This document shows positions 26,463-33,645 of a stretch of DNA of 64,000 bases, in pieces. How positions within the stretch are numbered: the first letter of the stretch is position 1; the number at the start of each line of letters is the position of its first letter. Below the pieces are notes generated by a model. The model was not told the DNA's origin. It searched no databases and saw nothing but the letters and a program-made list of their open reading frames with translations. The position numbers were made by a program, and so were the translations under genes. The stretch comes from RGIG3701 sp030530205 (GTDB taxonomy: Bacteria > Planctomycetota > Planctomycetia > Pirellulales > Thermoguttaceae): positions 4,092-68,091 of the forward strand of contig JAUMVK010000020.1 in NCBI GenBank assembly GCA_030530205.1, given 5' to 3'.

Positions 26463-26753
26463 ATGCAAATACCGCTTGTTTTTTACGATTTGGGTACCGA
26501 TATGCCGATTACTCCCGCGGAGAAACTGCCGCCTTGCCCGGTGATTCCGCGTGGGGCGCTCGTGGTGCTGACCGGCCGGGCCCCGGTCTGGCGGTATGGA
26601 ATGGCGTTTCACCTCATGCACGGCTCACCGGCCGCTGCGATCGCCACGTATGATCCGCGGCTGGGGGCGGTCATTATAGCCACGCATACACCCAAAATTC
26701 AGGAGGGAGCGGTCTTTGATGTCACCCCCGACCAGGTATCTCTTGAGCTGTAG
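26463..26753 (+). CDS. csx3: Csx3 (Crn3) ring nuclease
   Basis: 96 aa. The core VVLTGRAPVWRYGMAFHLMH and YDPRLGAVIIATHTPKIQEG closely follow Archaeoglobus Csx3 (motifs GRGPIW, YDPRLGAVVV). Csx3 is known to degrade cyclic tetra-adenylate, ending type III signalling. Its presence beside a GGDD Cas10 supports a cA4-making system here. A TATAAT at 26420-26425 may be its -10 box, but I see no matching -35. A fragment of a second csx3 lies at 30421. Confidence 0.88.
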   Translation: MQIPLVFYDLGTDMPITPAEKLPPCPVIPRGALVVLTGRAPVWRYGMAFHLMHGSPAAAIATYDPRLGAVIIATHTPKIQEGAVFDVTPDQVSLEL

Positions 26754-26914
26754 GGACGACTTTTCCCGCCATCTGTGATTGTTTCGGTCTTGTTTCCGCA
26801 GGCAAAGTTTTCCCGCGCACAAAACAGAAATTTTCATTTTTTTGTGGGATTTTCTATCACTTGCCTGTTATATCAGGTAAAGGGTTTTCAAGTCACAAAA
26901 ACAGGAGATCGATT

Positions 26915-27319
26915 ATGATGAAATCGTGGGTTTTGTTTGTTTTGTTCGCTCTGATTCCGGTCCGAGTCCTGATTCTCGAGATCACACAGGCGCCACAGCC
27001 CTGGGAGTCGGGAAGAAGGCTCACCTCCCAGGAGATCAACGAGACATTGGCCCATCTTGAACGCTACGGTTACAAGGCGGACCGTGCGAAGTCCCTGCAC
27101 AAAAACGAGCGTCTGAGATCCCTCCTGAAAGACTCCGCCGTCTTTGGTGGTGGAGAAGACGTGGTGATCGTTTACAACGACCCGAGGTCGATCGGTTTCA
27201 TCGATCCGTTCCGCATAACGCACATCGGAAAATTATGTGACGATTTTGTGAGAGACCTCGGCCATCACTTCAGAGGTGACAAAAAGTCCAAAAACGAGGC
27301 GGACGCCCACTGGAAGTAA
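26915..27319 (+). CDS. Small exported or membrane-anchored protein, unknown
   Basis: 134 aa starting MMKSWVLFVLFALIPVRVLI behind ACAGGAG; the upstream in-frame ATG at 26861 has no site. Hydrophobic N-terminus as signal or anchor, then a helical region (LTSQEINETLAHLERYGYKA) and a compact domain (EDVVIVYNDPRSIGFIDPFR), ending with a charged tail. No family recognised. It sits between csx3 and cas6, so it may be an accessory gene of the locus. Confidence 0.55.
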   Translation: MMKSWVLFVLFALIPVRVLILEITQAPQPWESGRRLTSQEINETLAHLERYGYKADRAKSLHKNERLRSLLKDSAVFGGGEDVVIVYNDPRSIGFIDPFRITHIGKLCDDFVRDLGHHFRGDKKSKNEADAHWK

Positions 27320-27350
27320 GCGTCCGGTCGAGGGATCGATTTCTCCTGGT

Positions 27351-28250
27351 TCACCAGACCAGGAACGGCCGGCCCATGCCATATACCGAACCTTTGCCCA
27401 AGTGCGTGGTGGAGGCGGCGGCCATTAGCGGGGCGAGGGCGCCAAGGCCCTGCGGGAAGGTGAGCATCCCCGACGTCCCTTTGAGGCTGATCGTCTTTTT
27501 CTGACGGCCGGAATAACGGTCCAGCGAATTCGGGATCCCCGTCCACGGCTCGCCCGGGATCGTGTCGGCATAGTCCAGAATTTCCGGCGCGAAGTCCGGA
27601 TGCAGCCGGCTCGGAACCGGGGGAAAAACGAGGTTTTCACGGTCGTCACTCAGAGCGATCGCCCGAAGGAAACCAAGCCGGGTCAGGGTCGCCAGCACGA
27701 TGTCGCGCAGCGTGGGACTCGGGTTCATGGCGTCTTTTTTGATGAGACGCAGCGGCTGGAGAAAGACCAGACGACACGGCTGGGCCGCTCGGATGAACGC
27801 CGGGTCGAGCAACTCGCGGGAGTACGTCTCGACGTGAGAAATCTCGCACGTGTTCCTGTTTCGGCCGATCCCATCGCGGCAGGCGAGGTCCCACGCTTCC
27901 AGCAGCGGCTCGTCGAGCGCATCGGGAAGGCAGAACACGCTCCACTGGAGCGACCGCTCCCATGGCTGAAGGCGCCTCGGCCGTCCCGCCGAGTCCAGAT
28001 CCTCGCGTACCGAATAGAGCGGCTGGCGGTTGGTTTTGCCGCCGGGGCCCTGAAAAACCGAGTCGTAAAGCCGCAGGTCGATCTCGTGCAGCGCGTTCCC
28101 CCACACGCCGCGCAGGGTGGACATTTCCCAATCTGCCGGCACGTTTCGTGTATCGCCGAAATCAAACACCAAACTCCGCGTATGGACCGTCACGGGCGCA
28201 AGCCAGTCGAGCAGCGCGTCAAACCAGTCGGGTTTCTGAATCGCCATCAT
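27351..28250 (-). CDS. cas6: Cas6 family crRNA-processing endoribonuclease
   Basis: 299 aa starting MMAIQKPDWFDALLDWL behind AAAGGAAC. The C-terminal part has the Cas6 C-terminal domain pattern (PF10040): RYSGRQKKTISLKGTSGML, then APLMAAASTTHLGKGSVYGM and GRPF, i.e. the glycine-rich loop. The N-terminal RAMP fold includes STLRGVWGNALHE. It should cut the 36-nt repeats of the three arrays. Transcribed away from array 2; its start and that array's leader share a 200-bp intergenic region. Confidence 0.82.
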   Translation of the reverse strand: MMAIQKPDWFDALLDWLAPVTVHTRSLVFDFGDTRNVPADWEMSTLRGVWGNALHEIDLRLYDSVFQGPGGKTNRQPLYSVREDLDSAGRPRRLQPWERSLQWSVFCLPDALDEPLLEAWDLACRDGIGRNRNTCEISHVETYSRELLDPAFIRAAQPCRLVFLQPLRLIKKDAMNPSPTLRDIVLATLTRLGFLRAIALSDDRENLVFPPVPSRLHPDFAPEILDYADTIPGEPWTGIPNSLDRYSGRQKKTISLKGTSGMLTFPQGLGALAPLMAAASTTHLGKGSVYGMGRPFLVW

Positions 28251-28348
28251 TTTGTTCCTTTCGGAAATGATTTTAACACAAACTGCCCGAAAAATCAAGG
28301 AGGGGAGAGAAATTTTGAGATTTTTTTAAAATTTTGGTGAGAAACCCC

Positions 28349-28377
28349 TTGACGACGATCGGTGGGTGTGGTAGAAT
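28349..28377 (+). promoter_or_regulatory. Leader promoter of CRISPR array 2
   Basis: TTGACG, 17-bp spacer, TAGAAT, 72 bp before repeat 1. The region matches the leader of array 1 in the promoter and in the TTTCTTTGACAATTTG block. Confidence 0.6.
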
Positions 28378-28448
28378 CAAAAAATCATAAGGGGATGGCC
28401 CGTTTCTTTGACAATTTGGTTTTGCAGGTGCGCTTTGAGTGGTCGCTG

Positions 28449-28956
28449 GGTGTACAGGGTGCCTGGATTTGACAGGGTTACAGCATTGGTGGAAGAAGCC
28501 AAACAAAAAATCCTGTGGTGTACAGGGTGCCTGGATTTGACAGGGTTACAGCGTGGGGGTGAGCTGGTTGGTTTCGCCTGTAGAGGTGTACAGGGTGCCT
28601 GGATTTGACAGGGTTACAGCTGATCCTTAAACGAAAAATCCGAAACCAATGTGGTGTACAGGGTGCCTGGATTTGACAGGGTTACAGCGGGGCAGAGTTT
28701 TTTGATTTCCTCAGCGGTGAGGTGTACAGGGTGCCTGGATTTGACAGGGTTACAGCGGTCGAGAACTTCATTGAGTTCTTCTAGCGAGGTGTACAGGGTG
28801 CCTGGATTTGACAGGGTTACAGCTAGACGTTAAGGCAGTGCAACCTTCAAAGGGGTGTACAGGGTGCCTGGATTTGACAGGGTTACAGCGAGCTTTGTCG
28901 TCTTTCACCTCGGTCTGTTCGGTGTACAGGGTGCCTGGATTTGACAGGGTTACAGC
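28449..28956 (+). CRISPR. Type III CRISPR array 2: 8 repeats, 7 spacers
   Basis: Same 36-nt repeat as array 1, no variant seen; spacers 30-32 nt. Leader at left, conserved trailer at right. No spacer appears shared with array 1 or 3. Confidence 0.98.
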
Positions 28957-29067
28957 CTATGTTTTAGTTTAGCCGCTAAAACACGGGATTTAGTCCCTGA
29001 TACACCAAAAAAAAATGACATTTTTCGCCCTCGAAAGGGGGTGGAAAATGTCATTTTTTTTGAGTTC
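28957..29067 (+). terminator. Structured trailer of array 2
   Basis: Same ~110 bp as after array 1, with a single visible change (TTTAGCC for TTTAACC in a loop) and the same GAAA-closed terminator stem with T-run. Confidence 0.75.
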
Positions 29068-29247
29068 ATCGGGAATTATTTTAGAGAATTTTGCAGTTTT
29101 TTCTGTTTGAGATTTTGTTATTTTGTGAAAGAAGTACCCTCGATGAGGTTTAAAATACCAAGCGGCACGGCGGGACGCCAGGATCCCGTCGATTGAAATG
29201 AAATATCTCCGGCCTGAAGGGGCATTCCAGACCGGAGCAGGGGGCCC
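29068..29247. other. Short stretch with no gene seen
   Basis: About 180 bp between the array 2 trailer and the first zinc-ribbon microprotein; no supported feature. Confidence 0.3.
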
Positions 29248-29418
29248 TTACCTCCACCACCGTCCGCAGCTGCAGACATAGTCCCCGTCGCTGTCGGCAG
29301 AGACCCATTTGCCGCAGTTCCAGCATCTTTTGTCACTGTACGTGACCTGTTCACTGTCCGAGTCAGAGCAAAGCCCCACCAAAAAGACAATTCCGATCAA
29401 AAGCAAAAGCCAACCCAT
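29248..29418 (-). CDS. Zinc-ribbon membrane microprotein, copy 1
   Basis: 56 aa, behind CAGGAGATTTAAA. One TM helix (MGWLLLLIGIVFLVGLC), a short acidic stretch, then CWNCGKWVSADSDGDYVCSC, giving two Cys pairs of a zinc ribbon, and GRWWR. Third in transcription order of three tandem homologues that share ribosome site, TM and ribbon. Function unknown. Confidence 0.65.
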   Translation of the reverse strand: MGWLLLLIGIVFLVGLCSDSDSEQVTYSDKRCWNCGKWVSADSDGDYVCSCGRWWR

Positions 29419-29495
29419 TTTAAATCTCCTGTCATGGTTAAAATATTCGGATCCGCCGGGGAAAGGGTCCCGGCCCCCTCCCTGGGGCAATTCTC

Positions 29496-29675
29496 CTATC
29501 TCCAATGCCGTCCGCAGCAGTGATACGTGCCGAAGGAGTTCCGTTTGACCATTCTGCCGCAGCGTCTGCATTGTTTGAAGTGAGTGACCTGACGAATGAC
29601 CTGCACGTCATCCGAGTCAGAGGAGCACATCCCCGCCAAAACGCCAATTCCAATCAACGTCAAAAGTCCAATCAT
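29496..29675 (-). CDS. Zinc-ribbon membrane microprotein, copy 2
   Basis: 59 aa, behind CAGGAGATTTAAA. TM helix MIGLLTLIGIGVLAGMC, then CRRCGRMVKRNSFGTYHCCG and RHWR. Diverged homologue of the copies on either side; the ribbon cysteines are kept. Confidence 0.65.
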   Translation of the reverse strand: MIGLLTLIGIGVLAGMCSSDSDDVQVIRQVTHFKQCRRCGRMVKRNSFGTYHCCGRHWR

Positions 29676-29756
29676 TTTAAATCTCCTGTCATGGTTACTG
29701 TATTCGAATCCACCCGGGAAAGGGCCCGGCCCCACCCTCAGGCGGAGTGTGTCCCC

Positions 29757-29903
29757 TTACCTCCACCACCGTCCGCAGCTGCAGACATAATCTCCGTCGC
29801 TGTCGGGTGAGACCCATTTGCCGCAGTTCCAGCACTGTTTTTGACGACCAAGGTGGCAAAGGTACACAAACACACCAATCGCAAGCAAACCCAAAAATCT
29901 CAT
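29757..29903 (-). CDS. Zinc-ribbon membrane microprotein, copy 3
   Basis: 48 aa, behind CAGGAGATTTAAA: MRFLGLLAIGVFVYLCHLGR, then QKQCWNCGKWVSPDSDGDYV and CSCGRWWR. First in transcription order of the tandem set. Its ribbon is nearly the same as copy 1 although the TM part differs. Confidence 0.65.
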   Translation of the reverse strand: MRFLGLLAIGVFVYLCHLGRQKQCWNCGKWVSPDSDGDYVCSCGRWWR

Positions 29904-30325
29904 TTTAAATCTCCTGAAAAACTGTTAAAGGGGTAAAAAGCCAGTTCTCTTGTCTGCCTATACCTATAAACAGTCAAGTGCAGCAAAATGACATTTTTTC
30001 CCAAAGAAATTTTCAAATTTTTTTGAAAAGAGGGAATTTTTAGAGAAAAACCTGAAAACTTCTCTGTCCTGTTCCTTGAATTTTTTCAGGTAATTGACCC
30101 AGAAATCCCAATGCGGTTTGGCTGGACCATCTGGATATTGCTCCAATTGTGTGTGGGGGGGGGGCAGTCTAATGGGGCAAATCAAATTGCAAAGCTCAAG
30201 CCCTATTCGGATATCGACTTGCCTGAAGACCCGGGCATCACGGACAATTTGAATACCTCGGCCAATGCGCAAACACGAAGAGAGGATAAAAACAGGCGTT
30301 TGGAATAAAAAAATCCCTGTCTGGA
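29904..30325. other. Intergenic stretch, no gene supported
   Basis: About 420 bp, AT-rich in part. Open frames of 126 codons (minus) and 65 codons (plus) overlap each other and have neither ribosome sites nor recognisable sequence. It probably holds the promoter of the microprotein genes. Confidence 0.35.
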
Positions 30326-30377
30326 ACTGTAATGAAAACGGCATTTTTCATCTCTGTCGGGATGGGAAATGTCGTTT
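30326..30377. terminator. Hairpin related to the array trailers, degenerate
   Basis: AAACGGCATTT...CATC pairs with GATGGGAAATGTCGTTT, followed by a T8 run. Shape and CATTT/AAATG arms resemble the trailer terminators, with different loop and mismatches, suggesting an older copy of the trailer. Confidence 0.45.
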
Positions 30378-30420
30378 TTTTTGTCTCGATCGAGAAAAAA
30401 ATGATCTTCTACGCTAAAAC

Positions 30421-30474
30421 ACAGGAGGGGTTGTCTTTGATATGGCTCCCAACCAGACTGATCTCGAAATGTAG
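30421..30474 (+). pseudogene. C-terminal fragment of a second csx3
   Basis: Eighteen codons read GGVVFDMAPNQTDLEM and stop, against EGAVFDVTPDQVSLEL and stop in the intact csx3. DNA upstream is decayed and out of frame. It lies between the degenerate hairpin and the array 3 trailer, so an old duplicate of the csx3 region stood here. Confidence 0.6.
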
Positions 30475-30505
30475 AACCATTTTCCCATTATAGAGGTTAC
30501 TTTTA

Positions 30506-30612
30506 CTCAAAAAAATGACATTTTCCACCCCCTTGCGAGGGCGAAAAATGTCATTTTTTTTGGGTGTATCAGGGACTAAATCCCGTGTTTTAGCGGTTAA
30601 ACTAAAACATAG
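30506..30612 (-). terminator. Structured trailer of array 3
   Basis: Reverse-strand copy of the ~110-bp trailer. The terminator stem is the same, but the loop is GCAA instead of GAAA, still a GNRA tetraloop. Confidence 0.75.
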
Positions 30613-30853
30613 GCTGTAACCCTGTCAAATCCAGGCACCCTGTACACCGATGCAAGGTGGGATGCCTTGTATCGTGGTGATGCTGTAACCCTGTCAAATC
30701 CAGGCACCCTGTACACCATCATTCTCTGCCATGAAAATGGGACGGTGTGCTGTAACCCTGTCAAATCCAGGCACCCTGTACACCGGCACACGCTACATTT
30801 AGCGTAGACTCCATGCTGCTGTAACCCTGTCAAATCCAGGCACCCTGTACACC
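30613..30853 (-). CRISPR. Type III CRISPR array 3: 4 repeats, 3 spacers
   Basis: Same 36-nt repeat on the minus strand; spacers 31-33 nt. Leader to the right, trailer to the left. Shortest of the three arrays. Confidence 0.97.
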
Positions 30854-30886
30854 GTTGAACGGGCATCTTTCCCTTCAACTCTTACG

Positions 30887-30914
30887 ATTTTAACAGAATC
30901 CCCTCCAATGTCAA
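30887..30914 (-). promoter_or_regulatory. Leader promoter of CRISPR array 3
   Basis: On the minus strand TTGACA, 16-bp spacer, TAAAAT, only 33 bp before the first repeat. The leader is shorter than those of arrays 1 and 2. Confidence 0.6.
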
Positions 30915-31057
30915 TAGCCCCCCGGGAAATTTTTCAAAAAAATACCAAAAATTTCCCGCATCGTCTCCCACTGATCGTGAAATCACAATCTTTTATCTCT
31001 CGAAATAATTCTCATCATTTTTTGAGAAAATTCCATATACGCCGATAATCCCCCTCC

Positions 31058-31086
31058 TTGACTGCGAAATTTTCTTGTAATATAAT
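31058..31086 (+). promoter_or_regulatory. sigma70-type promoter of the ADP-ribosylglycohydrolase gene
   Basis: TTGACT, 17-bp spacer, TATAAT, 72 bp before the ATG at 31159. Confidence 0.7.
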
Positions 31087-31158
31087 CGGTTATTCGGTCT
31101 GTTAACTTCCCAGGAGAGAAGTTTTAGAAATCCACACAAACAAAACGGAGATAACCAA

Positions 31159-31983
31159 ATGTTAGGAGCAATCATAGGCGATATTGCCGGTTCAAGATTT
31201 GAGTGGAATAACAGGAAATCAAAGGATTTTGAACTCCTTTCTCATATCAAGAAATGCAGACCAACTGATGATAGTGTCATGACGCTCACGATCGCACAGG
31301 CGATCCTGGACTGCGGCGGCAGCTGTGATTCGCTGAGCCGCCAGGCCGTCGCGTGGATGCAGGAGCTTGGGCAAAAATATCCTCATGCCGGATATGGGGG
31401 CTCGTTCCGCAAATGGATTTATGACGACGATCCTCAACCGTATAACAGCTGGGGCAACGGAGCGGCGATGCGCGTCAGTCCGTGTGGTTTCGCGGCCTCG
31501 ACGCTCGAGGAAGCCAAGGCCCTGTCTGCGGCGGTGACGGAAGTCACCCACAACCACCCCGAGGGCATGAAAGGCGCCGAAGCGGTTACCGCTGCAATCT
31601 TTCTCGCCCGCTGCGGGAAGAGCATGATCGAGATCCGCGACTTCATCGAGGCGCACTATTACAAGATCGACTTCCAGCTTGAGGACATCCGCGAAACTTA
31701 CAAATTTGATGTCTCGTGCCAGGGATCGGTGCCGCAGGCGCTGGAAGCGTTCTTCGAGTCCACCGGCTTTGAAGACACCATCCGGAATGCCATTTCCATC
31801 GGCGGCGACAGTGACACGATCGCGGCGATTGCTGGGGGAATTGCCGAGGCTTATTACGGTATTCCGGCCGACATTCGAAAACTCGCTTTGACGTTCCTCG
31901 ACGCGAAGCAGCTCGAAATCCTGAACGCCTTTGAATCCCAATACGGCATCATTCTGGAAAAGGAAACCGGAAACGGCATTTAA
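31159..31983 (+). CDS. ADP-ribosylglycohydrolase family protein 1
   Basis: 274 aa. Metal-binding motifs of the ARH/DraG family: MLGAIIGDIAGSRFEW at the N-terminus, RPTDDSVMTLTIAQA (~35-49), HNHPEG and GGDSDTIAAIAGGIAEAYYG near the C-terminus with the paired Asp residues. The family removes ADP-ribose from proteins or nucleic acids. It has its own promoter and no operon partner. A second, distant member lies at 43480. Confidence 0.9.
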   Translation: MLGAIIGDIAGSRFEWNNRKSKDFELLSHIKKCRPTDDSVMTLTIAQAILDCGGSCDSLSRQAVAWMQELGQKYPHAGYGGSFRKWIYDDDPQPYNSWGNGAAMRVSPCGFAASTLEEAKALSAAVTEVTHNHPEGMKGAEAVTAAIFLARCGKSMIEIRDFIEAHYYKIDFQLEDIRETYKFDVSCQGSVPQALEAFFESTGFEDTIRNAISIGGDSDTIAAIAGGIAEAYYGIPADIRKLALTFLDAKQLEILNAFESQYGIILEKETGNGI

Positions 31984-32192
31984 GACCGTGGCGTATTCAT
32001 CCCAAGCAGAACCACCCACTGGCAAAAGATCAAATGCCATGACTGAAGCTGTATGGCAATAGTTGACCCATGTCCCGGAACAGACGATGAAATCTCTGCG
32101 TCTCGTAGTTCCTCTTTTCAATGCGTAATTATCGCTTCGCGTAATGTGGGTTTCAGAAAGACCCGAACCTTTTAATTCCGAATTACGAATTA
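31984..32192. other. Short intergenic stretch
   Basis: About 210 bp between convergent genes; no terminator or other feature stands out. Confidence 0.3.
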
Positions 32193-33437
32193 TTACAGTT
32201 TGATCTCTTCCGGGAACGGGTTCTTCTTCGAGGCGGCCCACACCCTGTCGATGTAGTCGAGCATGTACTGGTTCTGAAGGAGGTGGATCCAGTACATGCC
32301 ACGCTCGGTCAGCGTCTCGCCGCGGCAGAATCCCAGAAGCCGGGCGGTGGAGGCGAGCAGGGCGAGAAGGCCCCGGCGCTTGAGGTCCGGGTCGAGTTTT
32401 TTCGGCAAATGGCCCGCGTAAAGGTCCCAGTAAAGGCCGTAGAGGGCGGAAAGGTTCGGCGAGAGCGGCATTTCGAGCGAGTACGCGCATTTGCCCTCCC
32501 GGATGCGGCTCATCCACGCCGACGTGTCGAACGTGTTGAACGCGAAAAGGTCCTCCCGGCATGTTCCCGCGCCCGGGCCGAGGCCAACAAACGTGCGGCG
32601 CTGCACGGAGGAAAACGACTCACCGCGCCCGCCCCTGCGAAAACTCCAGACCGAAACGGGCGAGAAACCGTCCAGTTCCATCCGTTTCCACACGAACGCG
32701 AAGAATTTCCGCCGGTTCCGCAGTCGCGGCATGGCGACGCCCTCCTGCCGGAAGAAACGGAAGAGCGGGTAAATCGTGAGCTGGTCCGCCCCGGTCTGGA
32801 TCGCCTGGCTGATGTCGCTGGCGAGGTCTCCGATCGATTCGGTATCGGCGTCGTACATCAGATCGACGTTCAGATTCTCGAACCCGGCGCGGGCGGCCAT
32901 CTCGAGTTTCCCGCCGTAGGTTTCCGGATGGCCGGCGCGTCCAAGCGTCTTGAGGACGTGGGGGGCGAAACTCTGAACCCCGACGCTCAACTGCGTGACG
33001 CCGGCCTGAAGCAGATTTTCGAGCAGCGGCGCGGTCAGTTCCTCGGCCGAGGTCTCCAGCGCGATGGTCGCCGGCTGGCCGCAGATCAAGGTGAAGTCCC
33101 GGATGAAGCGCGTCAGCCCGTCGCCCGTGCAGGTCGGGGTCCCGCCGCCGATGTAGAACGACCGGCCGTCCACCGAGGCCCCGTTCGCAGCCGCAAGACG
33201 CGCCTCGGCCAGCAGCGCCTCGTAGAAGTCCGGGACTTCCTCCAGGTCGAGCGGCTTCGTGTTGTACGGGCAGTACGCGCAACGGTTCCGGCAGTACGGA
33301 ATGTGCGCGTAAAAGTCCTGCGTGCCGCTGGCGGGCGGGAATTCTGACCGCTGAGACGGCCGCATCGTGAACGCTTCACCCTTTTCGCCCGACAAAATGC
33401 GCCGGGCCACGCCAAGGACCGTTTTTTTCAGTTTCAT
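32193..33437 (-). CDS. Radical SAM protein of the HemN/HemW (coproporphyrinogen oxidase-like) family
   Basis: 414 aa behind GGGAGGAACTC. The radical SAM cluster motif is CRNRCAYC (residues ~52-59, AHIPYCRNRCAYCPYNT), followed by FYIGGGTPTC, ETSAEELTAPLLENLLQAG and LSVGVQSFAPHVLKTLGRAG, all typical of HemN/HemW. Expected to bind a 4Fe-4S cluster and SAM. Whether it handles porphyrinogen, heme or another substrate cannot be told; HemW-like proteins are often heme chaperones or haem-uptake-linked methylases. Confidence 0.82.
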   Translation of the reverse strand: MKLKKTVLGVARRILSGEKGEAFTMRPSQRSEFPPASGTQDFYAHIPYCRNRCAYCPYNTKPLDLEEVPDFYEALLAEARLAAANGASVDGRSFYIGGGTPTCTGDGLTRFIRDFTLICGQPATIALETSAEELTAPLLENLLQAGVTQLSVGVQSFAPHVLKTLGRAGHPETYGGKLEMAARAGFENLNVDLMYDADTESIGDLASDISQAIQTGADQLTIYPLFRFFRQEGVAMPRLRNRRKFFAFVWKRMELDGFSPVSVWSFRRGGRGESFSSVQRRTFVGLGPGAGTCREDLFAFNTFDTSAWMSRIREGKCAYSLEMPLSPNLSALYGLYWDLYAGHLPKKLDPDLKRRGLLALLASTARLLGFCRGETLTERGMYWIHLLQNQYMLDYIDRVWAASKKNPFPEEIKL

Positions 33438-33645
33438 GAGTTCCTCCCATTACGGAAAGAAGTTTTCAGCTCCCAGTTTTCTGTTTTCAGTTAAATTCTT
33501 CCAATAGAAACTGCACGGTCGCAGGCGAGATTGCACGACTGATTCAGTACCAGCCCCGCAATGAACGGAGTCCAGCGACCGAAAATCCTCCGGCGGACCC
33601 AGTATCCCGTGCCGAAAAGCAGGTAACGCATCACCCCGGGAAAAC

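Noticed and set aside
29964..30344. 126-codon minus-strand frame
   Set aside because: No ribosome site, low-complexity end (EKFKEQDREVFRFFSKNS) and overlap with an equally weak plus-strand frame.
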